From contig DAOUKH010000040.1 in the NCBI GenBank assembly GCA_034421515.1, positions 1 through 54,179 of the forward strand: 54,179 bases of DNA, written 5' to 3'. Below the pieces are notes generated by a model. That model was given only the letters and a program-made list of their open reading frames with translations, was not told where the DNA came from and did no database searches. The translations under genes and the position numbers were made by a program. Positions 43,977 through 52,072 of this stretch are shown here, piece after piece; the stretch's first letter is position 1, and each line of letters starts with the position of its first letter. Origin of the DNA: DAOUKH01 sp034421515. GTDB taxonomy: Bacteria; Chloroflexota; Dehalococcoidia; SHYB01.

Positions 43977-46900
43977 GGCTCGTCCTCCCCGCTTTCGAGG
44001 AGCGCGATGTAGGGCGCCATGCCGGGCGCGGAGCGCTTGCGCTCCCATATGCGCTCCCGGCTGGAGGGACAGATGCGGTCGAAGTCGCAATAGGTGCAGT
44101 TCTCGGGCCGCTGTGCCCATCCCGGCTTGCCCGGATGTGCGGGGACGACGCCTTGCCGGATGCCGGAGACGATCATCGCGGCGACCTCGGTGAACCGACC
44201 CTCGACGTCGCGGAGCGCGACATCCTTCATCTCGAACTTGGCGCGGGCGCTGACGAACCAGTACCCCGCGCGGACCCGGCCGACGGCCGGGTAGCGTCCG
44301 CGGGCGGCGAGGGCATAGACGGGAAGCTGCAGGCGGCGCCCCCGGTCCAGCGGGTCGCCGCGCATCTCCCTGTACGGGTTGGCGCTGCCCGTCTTGTAGT
44401 CGATCACCCAGAGCAGCGAGCCCGTCGCGTCGACGTCGATGCGGTCGATGAAGCCGTGGAAGCGGAGTTTCGTGTTGTCCTTCAACGTGAGCTCGACGGA
44501 GTGCCAGCCTTCGCCGGGCGCCGGGGGGTCCATGGGCCGCGCCGCCGCGCGGTCGTCCATACCGAACGCCTGCTCGATACCCAAGGGCGCCAGGCCGTGA
44601 TCGACCAGCCGCTTGGAGTCCGCTTCCAGGAAGGCGTCGAGGTCCGCCAGGATGTCCTCTCGCGCCGCCGCCCAGAGCAGGGGGCGGCCGGTGACACCTT
44701 GGGCCTCGGTGCGCTCAAACGCTTCTTGGGCGATCTCGTCCAGGCGCCGCTTGTGCTCCGGGCCCCAGGGCCTGCCGTGACCGGGCGGGCCGCCCCTCTT
44801 GATCTGCTCGCCAACGAACCGCTCCAAGATTTCGTGGACCAAACTCCCCCGGTCGAGCGCCGAGATGGTCAGAATCCGCTCGGGGCGCTCCAGTTTCGAC
44901 AACCCGAGAATGTCGCCGAAGAAGTAGCGCAGGGGGCAGGTAGCCCAGCGCTCCAGCCGCGTGGGCGAGAAGGCGCGTTCGGCTTGCCGCCGGAGCAGCC
45001 GGCTCGATCCCGCCATCGAGTCGAGCCTTCCGTCCCATTCGGTGAAGTCGCGGCTCCGCAGTCCCGCCTCCATGCGCAGGGCTCGCCCCAGCGCCCCGTC
45101 GCCCCGTGCCAGAGGGTGGTCGTCGAGGCGCCCGCGGCCGGCGCGCCAGGCCCGCACCGAGGCAAGGTCGAAGTCGTGCAGGTCGGCGGCGGTCAACCCC
45201 GGCTCGGCCAGCGCCGATTCGGGGGACTCGACAATCGACAGCCACGGCCCGCCCTTGTACGCGACAAGGCCGGAAGAGAAGACGGGCGCACCTGCGAGAA
45301 GGCCCGCTGCTTCCAGGAACCACGGCGAGGGATGCTGCCCCCGCTGTGCCCCCGGGTCGGTGCGCGGGTAACTGAGGAACCGCTTGGCCGCCGCCGAAAG
45401 CGCCAGCAGGTAGAGGCGCCGCTCCTCGATGGAGCGCTCCGCCGCCGCCGGCGCCAGGAGCCTGCCCAGCCGCTCCCGGAGCGTGTCGGGGAGCAGGGCA
45501 TCCTCCTGCTGCTTGGGAGGCAGGGACCCATCGGCCATGCCCACGATGAACACCGCGTCGAAGGTCATGCCCTGCGCCGCGGCGATGGGCGCGGCAAAGA
45601 CGCCCGCTCCGGTCGCGCCGACCCGGCCCGCCGGTTGGTCGAGCAGTCCGTCGAGCAGCGTGGTGAAGCGCTCGACGTCGGCTGCAGAGTCGACACTGTC
45701 CGCGTCGGCGAGCGACTCGATGGCCTCTTTCACCCTGTCGTAGCTCTGCCCCGAGGTGGGCCAGCGGTTGGGATCATGGGCGTAGTCTTCGAGCATGCGG
45801 GCCGCCCATTTGGCGTACTCGCCCCACGATCCGGACTCCGGCGGCGCCCGCCGGGCGAGCTCCTCGACGAACGACCGCAGCCGTTCGGTCGTGCGGCGCA
45901 GGCTCTCCAGGCGGGCCACCCATCCCGGAGAGTCGCCGTCCGCCTCGGCGCGCGCTACCTTGTCGGCCTGTTCCCGCTCGTAGCGGCTCAGGCGGTCCTT
46001 CCAGTCGCCGGCGCCGCCGACCACGCCGGCCTCGGCGGAGACCTGCTCCCATCCGGGCAGCTCTTGGGAGGCGAGTTCCTGGCCCTTGCCCGTCCTGAAG
46101 GGTGTCTCGGCGATCAAGGTCATGATCGTCTCACGGCTGAGGTCCGTCTCGAAGACCCGCAAGAGCAGGGTGACGAGCTTGCCCGCCGGGGTGTCCCGCA
46201 GCCGCGCCGCATCCGGCCCCGCGATGGGGATGCAGGCTTGGTCGAGCTGCAGCCGCAGCAGCGCCGCATACGGCTCGGCCTGCCGGTAGAGGACGGCGAT
46301 GCGGTGGAAGGGAGTCCCCTCGCCGGCCAGTCCGACGATCCGCCGGACGACTTGCCGCACTTCCTCGTGGGCATCGGGCGCGCTGACCAGATGATCCGCT
46401 GCGGCGAGCCCCGGCGCGCCGGCCCCTTCCTCCGGCGCGGGGTGTAGGAGTGCCGCGGTCCGCCGCGTTCGCTCGTCGACCCGCTTCTCGCCGGTCAGAC
46501 CCAACACAACCGAGCTCGACCCAGCCTCGCCCAGGGCCGCAGCGAGCGCACCCTCCGCCGTCGAGAAGTCGTGCACGAGATAGAAGACTACGGCCCCGAT
46601 GTCCCGCAGGGCGCCGCCCGCCTCCCCGCCAGGCACCGTCTCGGCGGCGAGCCGCGTTAGCTCCTCCGTGCCGTAGTACTTCCCCAACAACCCCTGGTAG
46701 CCCCGGTACCACGCGACGAGGTGGCGGCGCAGGTCGTCGGACGACGCGACCTCGTCAAGCCGTCCCTCGAGGCGGTCGAGCATCCGGAAGGCCTGCGCCG
46801 CGCTCTGCTGCGTCTTGGTGTGTCGAGCGGCGGCGGCGAGCGGGCCGTCGCCGATATTCCGGCCCGCGGCATTGACGGCGGCCTGCGCCACGGCGGGAGT

Positions 46901-47179
46901 GAGCGGCGTCTTGCCCCGGCCCGCCGCCTCCGGCGCGCCGAGATACTCCGCCAGCCGGGCCAACGTCATAAACCGCACGTTGATCAGGCCCGCCGGACGG
47001 CTGAGCCGTCGCCGCAGCGACAGCCCCGCGTAGCTCGTGGGCGTGACCACCGTCACCGGCGCCAGGTCGTCGTCGGCCTTGGCCGAGGCGATCAACGCGC
47101 GCAGCCGTTCGAACGCCGCCTCGCCGACAGGTTCGAGATAGACGCGAGCGCGTGCGTCATCCTGTCGGTTCATGGTCAT
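43973..47179 (-). CDS. addB: AddB-type nuclease subunit (inactive helicase, Fe-S nuclease)
   Basis: A 1068-residue partner of AddA. The C-terminal nuclease domain has HGFIDRIDVDATG and VIDYKTG (PD-(D/E)XK), and the iron-sulfur staple cysteines: one in ATCPLRYFFGD and three in CTYCDFDRIC (C-x2-C-x5-C). The N-terminal region begins with TVVTPTSYAGLSLRRRL and has no GxGKT Walker A motif, so the helicase-like half is probably structural. VFIVGMADGSLPPK is typical of AddB/RecC-like proteins. First gene of the pair. The ATG at 47179 is used; another ATG two codons later is equally possible. Confidence 0.9.
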   Translation of the reverse strand: MTMNRQDDARARVYLEPVGEAAFERLRALIASAKADDDLAPVTVVTPTSYAGLSLRRRLSRPAGLINVRFMTLARLAEYLGAPEAAGRGKTPLTPAVAQAAVNAAGRNIGDGPLAAAARHTKTQQSAAQAFRMLDRLEGRLDEVASSDDLRRHLVAWYRGYQGLLGKYYGTEELTRLAAETVPGGEAGGALRDIGAVVFYLVHDFSTAEGALAAALGEAGSSSVVLGLTGEKRVDERTRRTAALLHPAPEEGAGAPGLAAADHLVSAPDAHEEVRQVVRRIVGLAGEGTPFHRIAVLYRQAEPYAALLRLQLDQACIPIAGPDAARLRDTPAGKLVTLLLRVFETDLSRETIMTLIAETPFRTGKGQELASQELPGWEQVSAEAGVVGGAGDWKDRLSRYEREQADKVARAEADGDSPGWVARLESLRRTTERLRSFVEELARRAPPESGSWGEYAKWAARMLEDYAHDPNRWPTSGQSYDRVKEAIESLADADSVDSAADVERFTTLLDGLLDQPAGRVGATGAGVFAAPIAAAQGMTFDAVFIVGMADGSLPPKQQEDALLPDTLRERLGRLLAPAAAERSIEERRLYLLALSAAAKRFLSYPRTDPGAQRGQHPSPWFLEAAGLLAGAPVFSSGLVAYKGGPWLSIVESPESALAEPGLTAADLHDFDLASVRAWRAGRGRLDDHPLARGDGALGRALRMEAGLRSRDFTEWDGRLDSMAGSSRLLRRQAERAFSPTRLERWATCPLRYFFGDILGLSKLERPERILTISALDRGSLVHEILERFVGEQIKRGGPPGHGRPWGPEHKRRLDEIAQEAFERTEAQGVTGRPLLWAAAREDILADLDAFLEADSKRLVDHGLAPLGIEQAFGMDDRAAARPMDPPAPGEGWHSVELTLKDNTKLRFHGFIDRIDVDATGSLLWVIDYKTGSANPYREMRGDPLDRGRRLQLPVYALAARGRYPAVGRVRAGYWFVSARAKFEMKDVALRDVEGRFTEVAAMIVSGIRQGVVPAHPGKPGWAQRPENCTYCDFDRICPSSRERIWERKRSAPGMAPYIALLESGEDEP

Positions 47180-47288
47180 GCGCTCGCGCGCCTCCGGCTT
47201 GCGTCGATATGGGGCGGCGCCATTCTACCCCGGCGGGTCGCCCGCGGCGGCTGCGATAGCGCGAAAAATGGCGGCACAGCAGGCTGAC

Positions 47289-47319
47289 TATGGTATATTT
47301 TTATGGTATTTTTATCCAT
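47289..47319 (+). promoter_or_regulatory. Probable promoter/operator of the MazEF-type pair
   Basis: An AT-rich pocket with TATGGTAT at 47289-47296 and again at 47302-47309 (13-base period), followed by TCCATATG, which holds the inverted form of TATGG. Direct plus inverted short sites just before the start codon suit autoregulation by a ribbon-helix-helix antitoxin. An -10 element could be TATATT at 47294-47299. Confidence 0.5.
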
Positions 47320-47544
47320 ATGAAAGCTATACAAGTCACCTTTGACGAGGCGTTGCTTGAAAGGCTCGACCGGTACCCGGCGGTCCGGAGCCAAGGCCGT
47401 TCGGCGGTGCTGCGAGAGGCCGTTGCCGACTATCTGACGCGCAAGGAGGCCGAAGAGATCGAGCGCCGATACCGAGAGGGTTACAGCGCTGTCCCGCCAA
47501 CTGAGTTTGCGGGATGGGCCGACGAGGGTGTATGGCCGAGCTAG
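47320..47544 (+). CDS. Ribbon-helix-helix antitoxin (MazE-like)
   Basis: A 74-residue protein. MKAIQVTFDEALLERLD forms the strand and first helix of a CopG/MetJ-type ribbon-helix-helix DNA-binding domain, and GRSAVLREAVADYLTRKEAE the second helix. The C-terminal 25 residues (EGYSAVPPTEFAGW) are probably the segment that binds the toxin. The ATG at 47320 is chosen because the RHH strand begins there. The stop is 13 bases inside the toxin gene, so the two are coupled. Confidence 0.88.
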   Translation: MKAIQVTFDEALLERLDRYPAVRSQGRSAVLREAVADYLTRKEAEEIERRYREGYSAVPPTEFAGWADEGVWPS

Positions 47545-47864
47545 GCCGCCCGCGCAGAGGGGAGATCTGGCGTTACGAATTCGCTGCGCCCGACAAAGAC
47601 CGGCCGGTCGTCATCTTGACCCGTCAGGAAGTCCTTCCCCTGCTCCATACCGCAATGGTAGCGCCCGTCACGTCGACGATTCGAGGGCTCCCCAGCGAGG
47701 TCATCGTGGGGGCTGACGAAGGACTGAAGCGCGACTCCGCGGTGAACCTCGACCACGTCCAGACCGTGGAGCAGCGCCGGCTCTTCAAGTACGTCGGGTC
47801 CCTGAGCGAGGCGAAGATGCGCCAAGTCTGCCGTGCGCTCGCCATCGCGACGGGTTGTGCGTAG
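47532..47864 (+). CDS. MazF/PemK-type endoribonuclease toxin
   Basis: A 110-residue mRNA interferase. PRRGEIWRYEFAAPDKDRPV is the conserved MazF opening strand pair with the catalytic Arg region, VAPVTSTIRGLPSEV contains the central catalytic segment with its Thr, and the C-terminus contains DHVQTVEQRRLFKYVGSL. The length is the usual 105-120. The ATG at 47532 overlaps the antitoxin end; a start at 47514 is possible but less likely. It converges on the ABC permease gene with 12 bases between stops. Confidence 0.92.
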   Translation: MAELGRPRRGEIWRYEFAAPDKDRPVVILTRQEVLPLLHTAMVAPVTSTIRGLPSEVIVGADEGLKRDSAVNLDHVQTVEQRRLFKYVGSLSEAKMRQVCRALAIATGCA

Positions 47865-47876
47865 CGGCGGCCCCGC

Positions 47877-48740
47877 TCACTCCCGGCGGCTCCAGAAGCG
47901 CGGGTCGAGGATGTCGCGGGCGGCGTCGCCGATGACGGCGAAGCTGAACACCGCCAGCGTCAGCGCTGCGGCGGGAAAGAGCGTCAGCCAAGGGGCCGTC
48001 TCCAGGAAGCCGCCGGTGCCTTCCCGGAGCATGCGGCCCCACGACGGATCAGGCGGCGGCGCGCCCAAGCCCAGGAAGCTCAACGACGCCTCGGCCACGA
48101 TCGCCTGCTCCAGCAGCGAGGCGGCGAGCACCGCCATCGGGCCGGCGCCGTTGGGGAGCACGTGCCGCACCAGGATACGGAGTTGCCCCGCGCCCGCCGC
48201 CTCGGCGGCGGTGACGTAGAGCTCGCCGCGGGCCTTGAGGGCCTCCGCGCGGGCCAGTCGGACCATCTGCGGCGTCGCGGCGACGGCGACGGCGGCGATC
48301 ACGCTGCCCGTCGAGGGCGTCAGCGCCGCCACCAACACCAACGCCAGCACCAGAATCGGGAAGGCCAGCAGCGCGTCCACCACCCGCTGGGTGGCGAGGT
48401 CGAGCTTCCCGCCCACGTAGCCCGAGACCAGTCCGATGGCGGCCCCCGCCGCCACGGCGATGGCCACCGAGACGACGCCGACGTAGAGCGAGATCCGCGC
48501 CCCGTGCACCACCCGGCTGAAGACGTCGCGCCCCAGCGTGTCCGTGCCGAAGAAGGCCCCGCCCGACGGCCCTTCCAGGCGGGCGGCGATGTCCTGCCCC
48601 ACGGGATCGTGGGTCGCGATCAGGTCGGCGAAGACGGCGCAGACAGCGAGCGCGGTCAGCACCGCCACCCCGACGGCCCCCAGCGGCTTGCGCCGGGCCA
48701 GCGACCAGACTCCGCTTAGCCAGGCCGCATTCCTAGGCAC
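47877..48740 (-). CDS. ABC transporter permease, DppC/OppC-like
   Basis: Inner-membrane permease of 287 residues for a peptide/nickel-type importer. The N-terminal part has HDPVGQDIAARLEGPSGGAF followed by FGTDTLGRDVFSRVVHGARI, the family signature. Five or six membrane segments are visible, with the EAA loop, which contacts the ATPase, as AEAAGAGQLRILVRHVLPN, and SFLGLGAPPPDPSWG after it. GTG at 48740 is taken as start because homology begins near there; an ATG at 48770 would overlap the upstream permease by 38 bases. No ATPase gene follows; the MazF-type gene converges instead. Confidence 0.92.
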   Translation of the reverse strand: MPRNAAWLSGVWSLARRKPLGAVGVAVLTALAVCAVFADLIATHDPVGQDIAARLEGPSGGAFFGTDTLGRDVFSRVVHGARISLYVGVVSVAIAVAAGAAIGLVSGYVGGKLDLATQRVVDALLAFPILVLALVLVAALTPSTGSVIAAVAVAATPQMVRLARAEALKARGELYVTAAEAAGAGQLRILVRHVLPNGAGPMAVLAASLLEQAIVAEASLSFLGLGAPPPDPSWGRMLREGTGGFLETAPWLTLFPAAALTLAVFSFAVIGDAARDILDPRFWSRRE

Positions 48741-49695
48741 GGTATGCGACCCGTGGATCGAGCACCGCATAGGCCGTGTCGGCGATCAGGTTGATGCAGA
48801 GGACGAAGAAGACGAGCAGCATCGCCAGCGCCTGGACGACCGGGTAGTCGCGGCCCGCAGCGGCGTCGGCGATGCCCCGCCCCAGCCCCGGCAGACCGAA
48901 AACGACCTCGACCACCACCGCGCCGCTGAGCAGCGCTCCCGCCTGCAGCGCCCCCACGGTGACGATTGGGATCGCGGCGGGGCGCAGGGCGTGCCGGAAC
49001 AGGATCACGCGCTCGGCCAGACCCTTGCCGCGGGCGGCGCGCACATAGTCCTGGCCCAGCGTCTCCAGCACCGACGCGCGTGTCATGCGGACGAGCGCTC
49101 CGGCGAGTCCGAACCCCAGCACCAGCGCGGGGACCACCATGATCCGCACGTGCCGCCACGGGTCTTCCCATGGGTCGGCGTAGACCAGGGGCGGCGTCCA
49201 ATTGAAGACGATGAGCAGCACCAGCAGCACCACCAGGGCAAGCACGAAGGCGGGCGCCGACTGGCCCGCGATGGAGACGGCCCGCGCCGCGTAGTCGGGC
49301 CAGCGGTCCTGCGCCCGCGCCGCGAGCGCCCCGAGCGGAATCGCCACGAGCAGCGCCGCCGCCCCCGCGTACAGCGTCAGCAGCAACGTCACCGGCGCCT
49401 GCCGCCCGATGATCGACGGGATGCCCTCCCGCGACACGAACGACCGGCCCCCGAAGTCGCCGTTCACCAGACTCCACACCCAGTCGCCGTACTGGACCGC
49501 GAGTGGTTCGTCGAGGCCGAGCTCTTCCCGCACCCGCTCGATCTGCTCGATGTCGTGCGCGGTCTCGCCGGCCCCGCTCAGCACCACCTCCGCCACGTCG
49601 CCGGGCGCCACCCGCATGATGAGGAAGACGACCGCCGACGCGATCAACAGCGTCGGCACAAATAGGGCCAGCCGTATGGCGAGATAGCGGGTCAC
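48733..49695 (-). CDS. ABC transporter permease, DppB/OppB-like
   Basis: Inner-membrane permease of 320 residues. The N-terminus RYLAIRLALFVPTLLIASAV, then LIMRVAPGDVAE, and later LGLDEPLAVQYGDWV are characteristic of DppB. Six membrane helices are seen, with the EAA loop AARGKGLAERVILFRHALRP. The C-terminal VLDPRVAYRA is also typical. The start is GTG at 49695. The gene is 47 bases after the binding protein and overlaps the DppC gene by 8 bases. Confidence 0.93.
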   Translation of the reverse strand: MTRYLAIRLALFVPTLLIASAVVFLIMRVAPGDVAEVVLSGAGETAHDIEQIERVREELGLDEPLAVQYGDWVWSLVNGDFGGRSFVSREGIPSIIGRQAPVTLLLTLYAGAAALLVAIPLGALAARAQDRWPDYAARAVSIAGQSAPAFVLALVVLLVLLIVFNWTPPLVYADPWEDPWRHVRIMVVPALVLGFGLAGALVRMTRASVLETLGQDYVRAARGKGLAERVILFRHALRPAAIPIVTVGALQAGALLSGAVVVEVVFGLPGLGRGIADAAAGRDYPVVQALAMLLVFFVLCINLIADTAYAVLDPRVAYRA

Positions 49696-49742
49696 GTTGC
49701 CGGGCTCCGAGGGGCGGCCGCTTTCGGCTGCGCTCGCGGGCG

Positions 49743-51509
49743 CTACCTATCGAGCCACACGGTGGCGAAATTGGTGTGGGTGTGGCCGTCCTCGGGAGGG
49801 ATGATAACGCCGCGCGCGTACGTGCGGTACGGGACGACCTGCACCGACCCCGCGATGGGCACCACGTACGCCTGCTCGCGGATGAAATACTGCTCGAACT
49901 CGCGCCAGACTCGCACCCGCTGGTTGAAGTCCCGCGCCGCGCGCAGCCGGCCGTAGAAGTCGTCCACCAGCCGGTCGTCGTGCTTCGCGTAGGCGTCGGG
50001 GTTCTCCTCGTAGCGGCCGAAGACCGACTCCGTGCCCTCCGGCACCGGCGTGGTGAAGTGGGCCCCGGGCTGGCTGTCGTACTCGAGGCTGACCCGCCCC
50101 CGGTTCCACTCCGCCTCGTCGACGACGCGCAGCTCCAGGTCGACGCCCAGGCCGGCGAGTTGCCCCTGCAGGAATTCGCACCGCGTCACCAGCCGCGCGC
50201 GGCAGAGGTAGTCCATCGAGAAGCCGTCGGCGAAGCCGGCCTCGGCCAGCATCCGCTTAGCCTCGGCGCGCCGCTCCTCCAGCGCCCCTGAGTTGAAGCG
50301 AGGCCACGTCACGAAATCGCTGCCGGTGAACGGGTTGGTGAGACCGAGAATCGGCGAGACGTAGCCGAACCCGCCCAGCACGCCGGGAATCGCGGCCTCG
50401 CGGTCGATCCACAGCGAGATCGCCTGCCGCACCCCCACGTCCTGCCAGGGCCCTTCCTTGAGGACGTTGAAGGCGAGCCGGAACAGACCCCCCTGCATGT
50501 GGCCGTACCAGACGTCGCTGGCAAGGTCGCGCTCGTAGCCCCGCTGGCGCTCGACGGTGAGGTAGTGCCCCTCGCCGCGCGCCCCGCCGTCGAGCCGGCC
50601 GGTGCGGAAGGCCGCGTCCATCGCTGCCGCGTCCGGCGTGATCACGAAGTCGACGCCGTCGAGGTAGGGCAGCGCCTCCCCCTGGGCGTCCCGCTCCCAG
50701 TAGCCGTCGAAGCGACGCAGCCGCAGCACCGAGCCCGGCTCGTAGCCGTCGAGCCGGAACGGCCCCGTCCCCACCAGCCCGACGTCGACCGGGCCCGCGC
50801 TCAGGTCGCCACCGTCGATCAGCGGGCGCAGCAGATGCTCGGGGTGCGCGACCTTGAGGCGGGGGTTCATCAGCACTTCGAGGTAGTGCGGGTTCGGCTC
50901 GGCGAGCCGGACGCGCACCTGCCGGAAGGGCAGCACCTCGACCGCCGCCGCCTCTCCCGAGGCGAGGCCGAGGTCGCCCCGGAAGTACGCCGGCGCCCGC
51001 ACGCCGCGCTCGTCGTCGATGCCGAACGCGGCCAGCTCGAACCAGAATGCGACGTCGTCCGCGGTGAAGGGCTCGCCGTCGTGCCAGGCCGCGTCGCGGC
51101 GCAGGGTGAACGTCCACTCGGTGAAGTCGGGCGAGACCGTCCAATCGTTTGCCAAGCCGGGGCAGACCAGGTAGATGTTCTCCCGGCAACGGAAGACGAG
51201 GTTGCCCGGCCCGAAGAGCCCGCCGCCGGGATGGTGCAGCGCGATGCTGCTGGTGCGCATCGGATCGAACGCGGCGGGCGGGTCGCCCCGGTTGGCGAGG
51301 ACGAGCACCCCGCCCCGTCGCGCCAGCCGTGCGTTCTCCGCCAGGTCCGCCGTCGGCGCCGGGGGCGGTGTTGCCGCGGCCGCCGTCGGCGACGGGCTCG
51401 CCTCCGACGTTGCCGTCGCCTCCGGCCCCGCCTCGCCGCACGCCGCCGCAACTATCGCCACGACGACCGCCAAGGCCACCGCCCGCCAAAAAACGAAAAC
51501 CCTACTCAT
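49743..51509 (-). CDS. ABC transporter substrate-binding lipoprotein, family 5
   Basis: A 588-residue lipoprotein and probable ligand-capture subunit for the adjacent permeases. The lipobox is IVAAAC with Cys24; residues 25-60 are an Ala-Thr-Pro linker. The domain begins RRGGVLVLANRGDPPAAFDP and includes TLRRDAAWHDGEPFTADDVA, GTGPFRLDGYEPGS and QAISLWIDREA, all family 5 features. It is not closely similar to the two large lipoproteins at 36086 and 38337. ATG at 51509 is chosen over a GTG three codons upstream. First gene of the operon binding protein - DppB - DppC. Confidence 0.93.
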   Translation of the reverse strand: MSRVFVFWRAVALAVVVAIVAAACGEAGPEATATSEASPSPTAAAATPPPAPTADLAENARLARRGGVLVLANRGDPPAAFDPMRTSSIALHHPGGGLFGPGNLVFRCRENIYLVCPGLANDWTVSPDFTEWTFTLRRDAAWHDGEPFTADDVAFWFELAAFGIDDERGVRAPAYFRGDLGLASGEAAAVEVLPFRQVRVRLAEPNPHYLEVLMNPRLKVAHPEHLLRPLIDGGDLSAGPVDVGLVGTGPFRLDGYEPGSVLRLRRFDGYWERDAQGEALPYLDGVDFVITPDAAAMDAAFRTGRLDGGARGEGHYLTVERQRGYERDLASDVWYGHMQGGLFRLAFNVLKEGPWQDVGVRQAISLWIDREAAIPGVLGGFGYVSPILGLTNPFTGSDFVTWPRFNSGALEERRAEAKRMLAEAGFADGFSMDYLCRARLVTRCEFLQGQLAGLGVDLELRVVDEAEWNRGRVSLEYDSQPGAHFTTPVPEGTESVFGRYEENPDAYAKHDDRLVDDFYGRLRAARDFNQRVRVWREFEQYFIREQAYVVPIAGSVQVVPYRTYARGVIIPPEDGHTHTNFATVWLDR

Positions 51510-51590
51510 CGCTGCCACATCCGCGAACCTACCCGCGCTCTAGGATACGCAGCCACGGGCGGCGGCGGATGGGGAGCGGCTCCCCAGGTC

Positions 51591-51596
51591 TATAAT
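51591..51596 (+). promoter_or_regulatory. Putative -10 element of the NTF2-like gene
   Basis: Perfect TATAAT, 59 bases before the ATG at 51655; no -35 match was seen. Confidence 0.45.
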
Positions 51597-51654
51597 CGCG
51601 GCGTGTTCGACCCCCTGCGCCCCATCCGGCGAAGGGCCGGACAGGAGGAACTCC

Positions 51655-52065
51655 ATGGACACTCCCGAGCGCCACCCCGAGAGCGAAGGCCCCGCCCTGG
51701 CGGCGGTCCAAGCCTACATGGACGCGGTCAACGAGGGCGACTCAGCAGCCTTCCACGCCACGCTGCATTACCCGCACACGCGCCTCGCAGGCGGCGGCAT
51801 CCGCCACTGGGAGGTCCCGCCCGAGCCGCGCGACATCCGCGCCGGCCTCCGCAAGACCACGCCCGGCTGGGCTCGCACCGAGCTCGACGAAGCCCGCGTC
51901 GTCCAGAGCTCGCCCGACAAGGTCCACGTCGCCGTCAAGTTCACCCGCCGCGCCGCCGACGGCAACCCCCTCGAGGTCCACCGCTCCTTCTACGTCGTCA
52001 CCAAGATCGACGGCCGCTGGGCCATCCAGCTCCGCTCCAGCTTCGTCCCCAACCGCCAGCTCTAG
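51655..52065 (+). CDS. NTF2-like/SnoaL-like small protein
   Basis: A 136-residue protein with the helix ALAAVQAYMDAVNEGDSAAF, followed by ATLHYPHTRL, and late beta strands EVHRSFYVVTKIDGRWAIQL, the pattern of a SnoaL-like or DUF4440-type NTF2 fold. The function is unknown. The ATG at 51655 has a perfect AGGAGG six bases upstream. The anchored CAP-domain gene begins seven bases after its stop, so the two are likely co-transcribed. Confidence 0.78.
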   Translation: MDTPERHPESEGPALAAVQAYMDAVNEGDSAAFHATLHYPHTRLAGGGIRHWEVPPEPRDIRAGLRKTTPGWARTELDEARVVQSSPDKVHVAVKFTRRAADGNPLEVHRSFYVVTKIDGRWAIQLRSSFVPNRQL

Positions 52066-52072
52066 CTAGACC

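Noticed and set aside
44135..46447. A 770-codon plus-strand frame opposite the AddB-type gene.
   Set aside because: Arg-, Gly- and Pro-rich shadow; the minus-strand frame carries the nuclease and Fe-S motifs.
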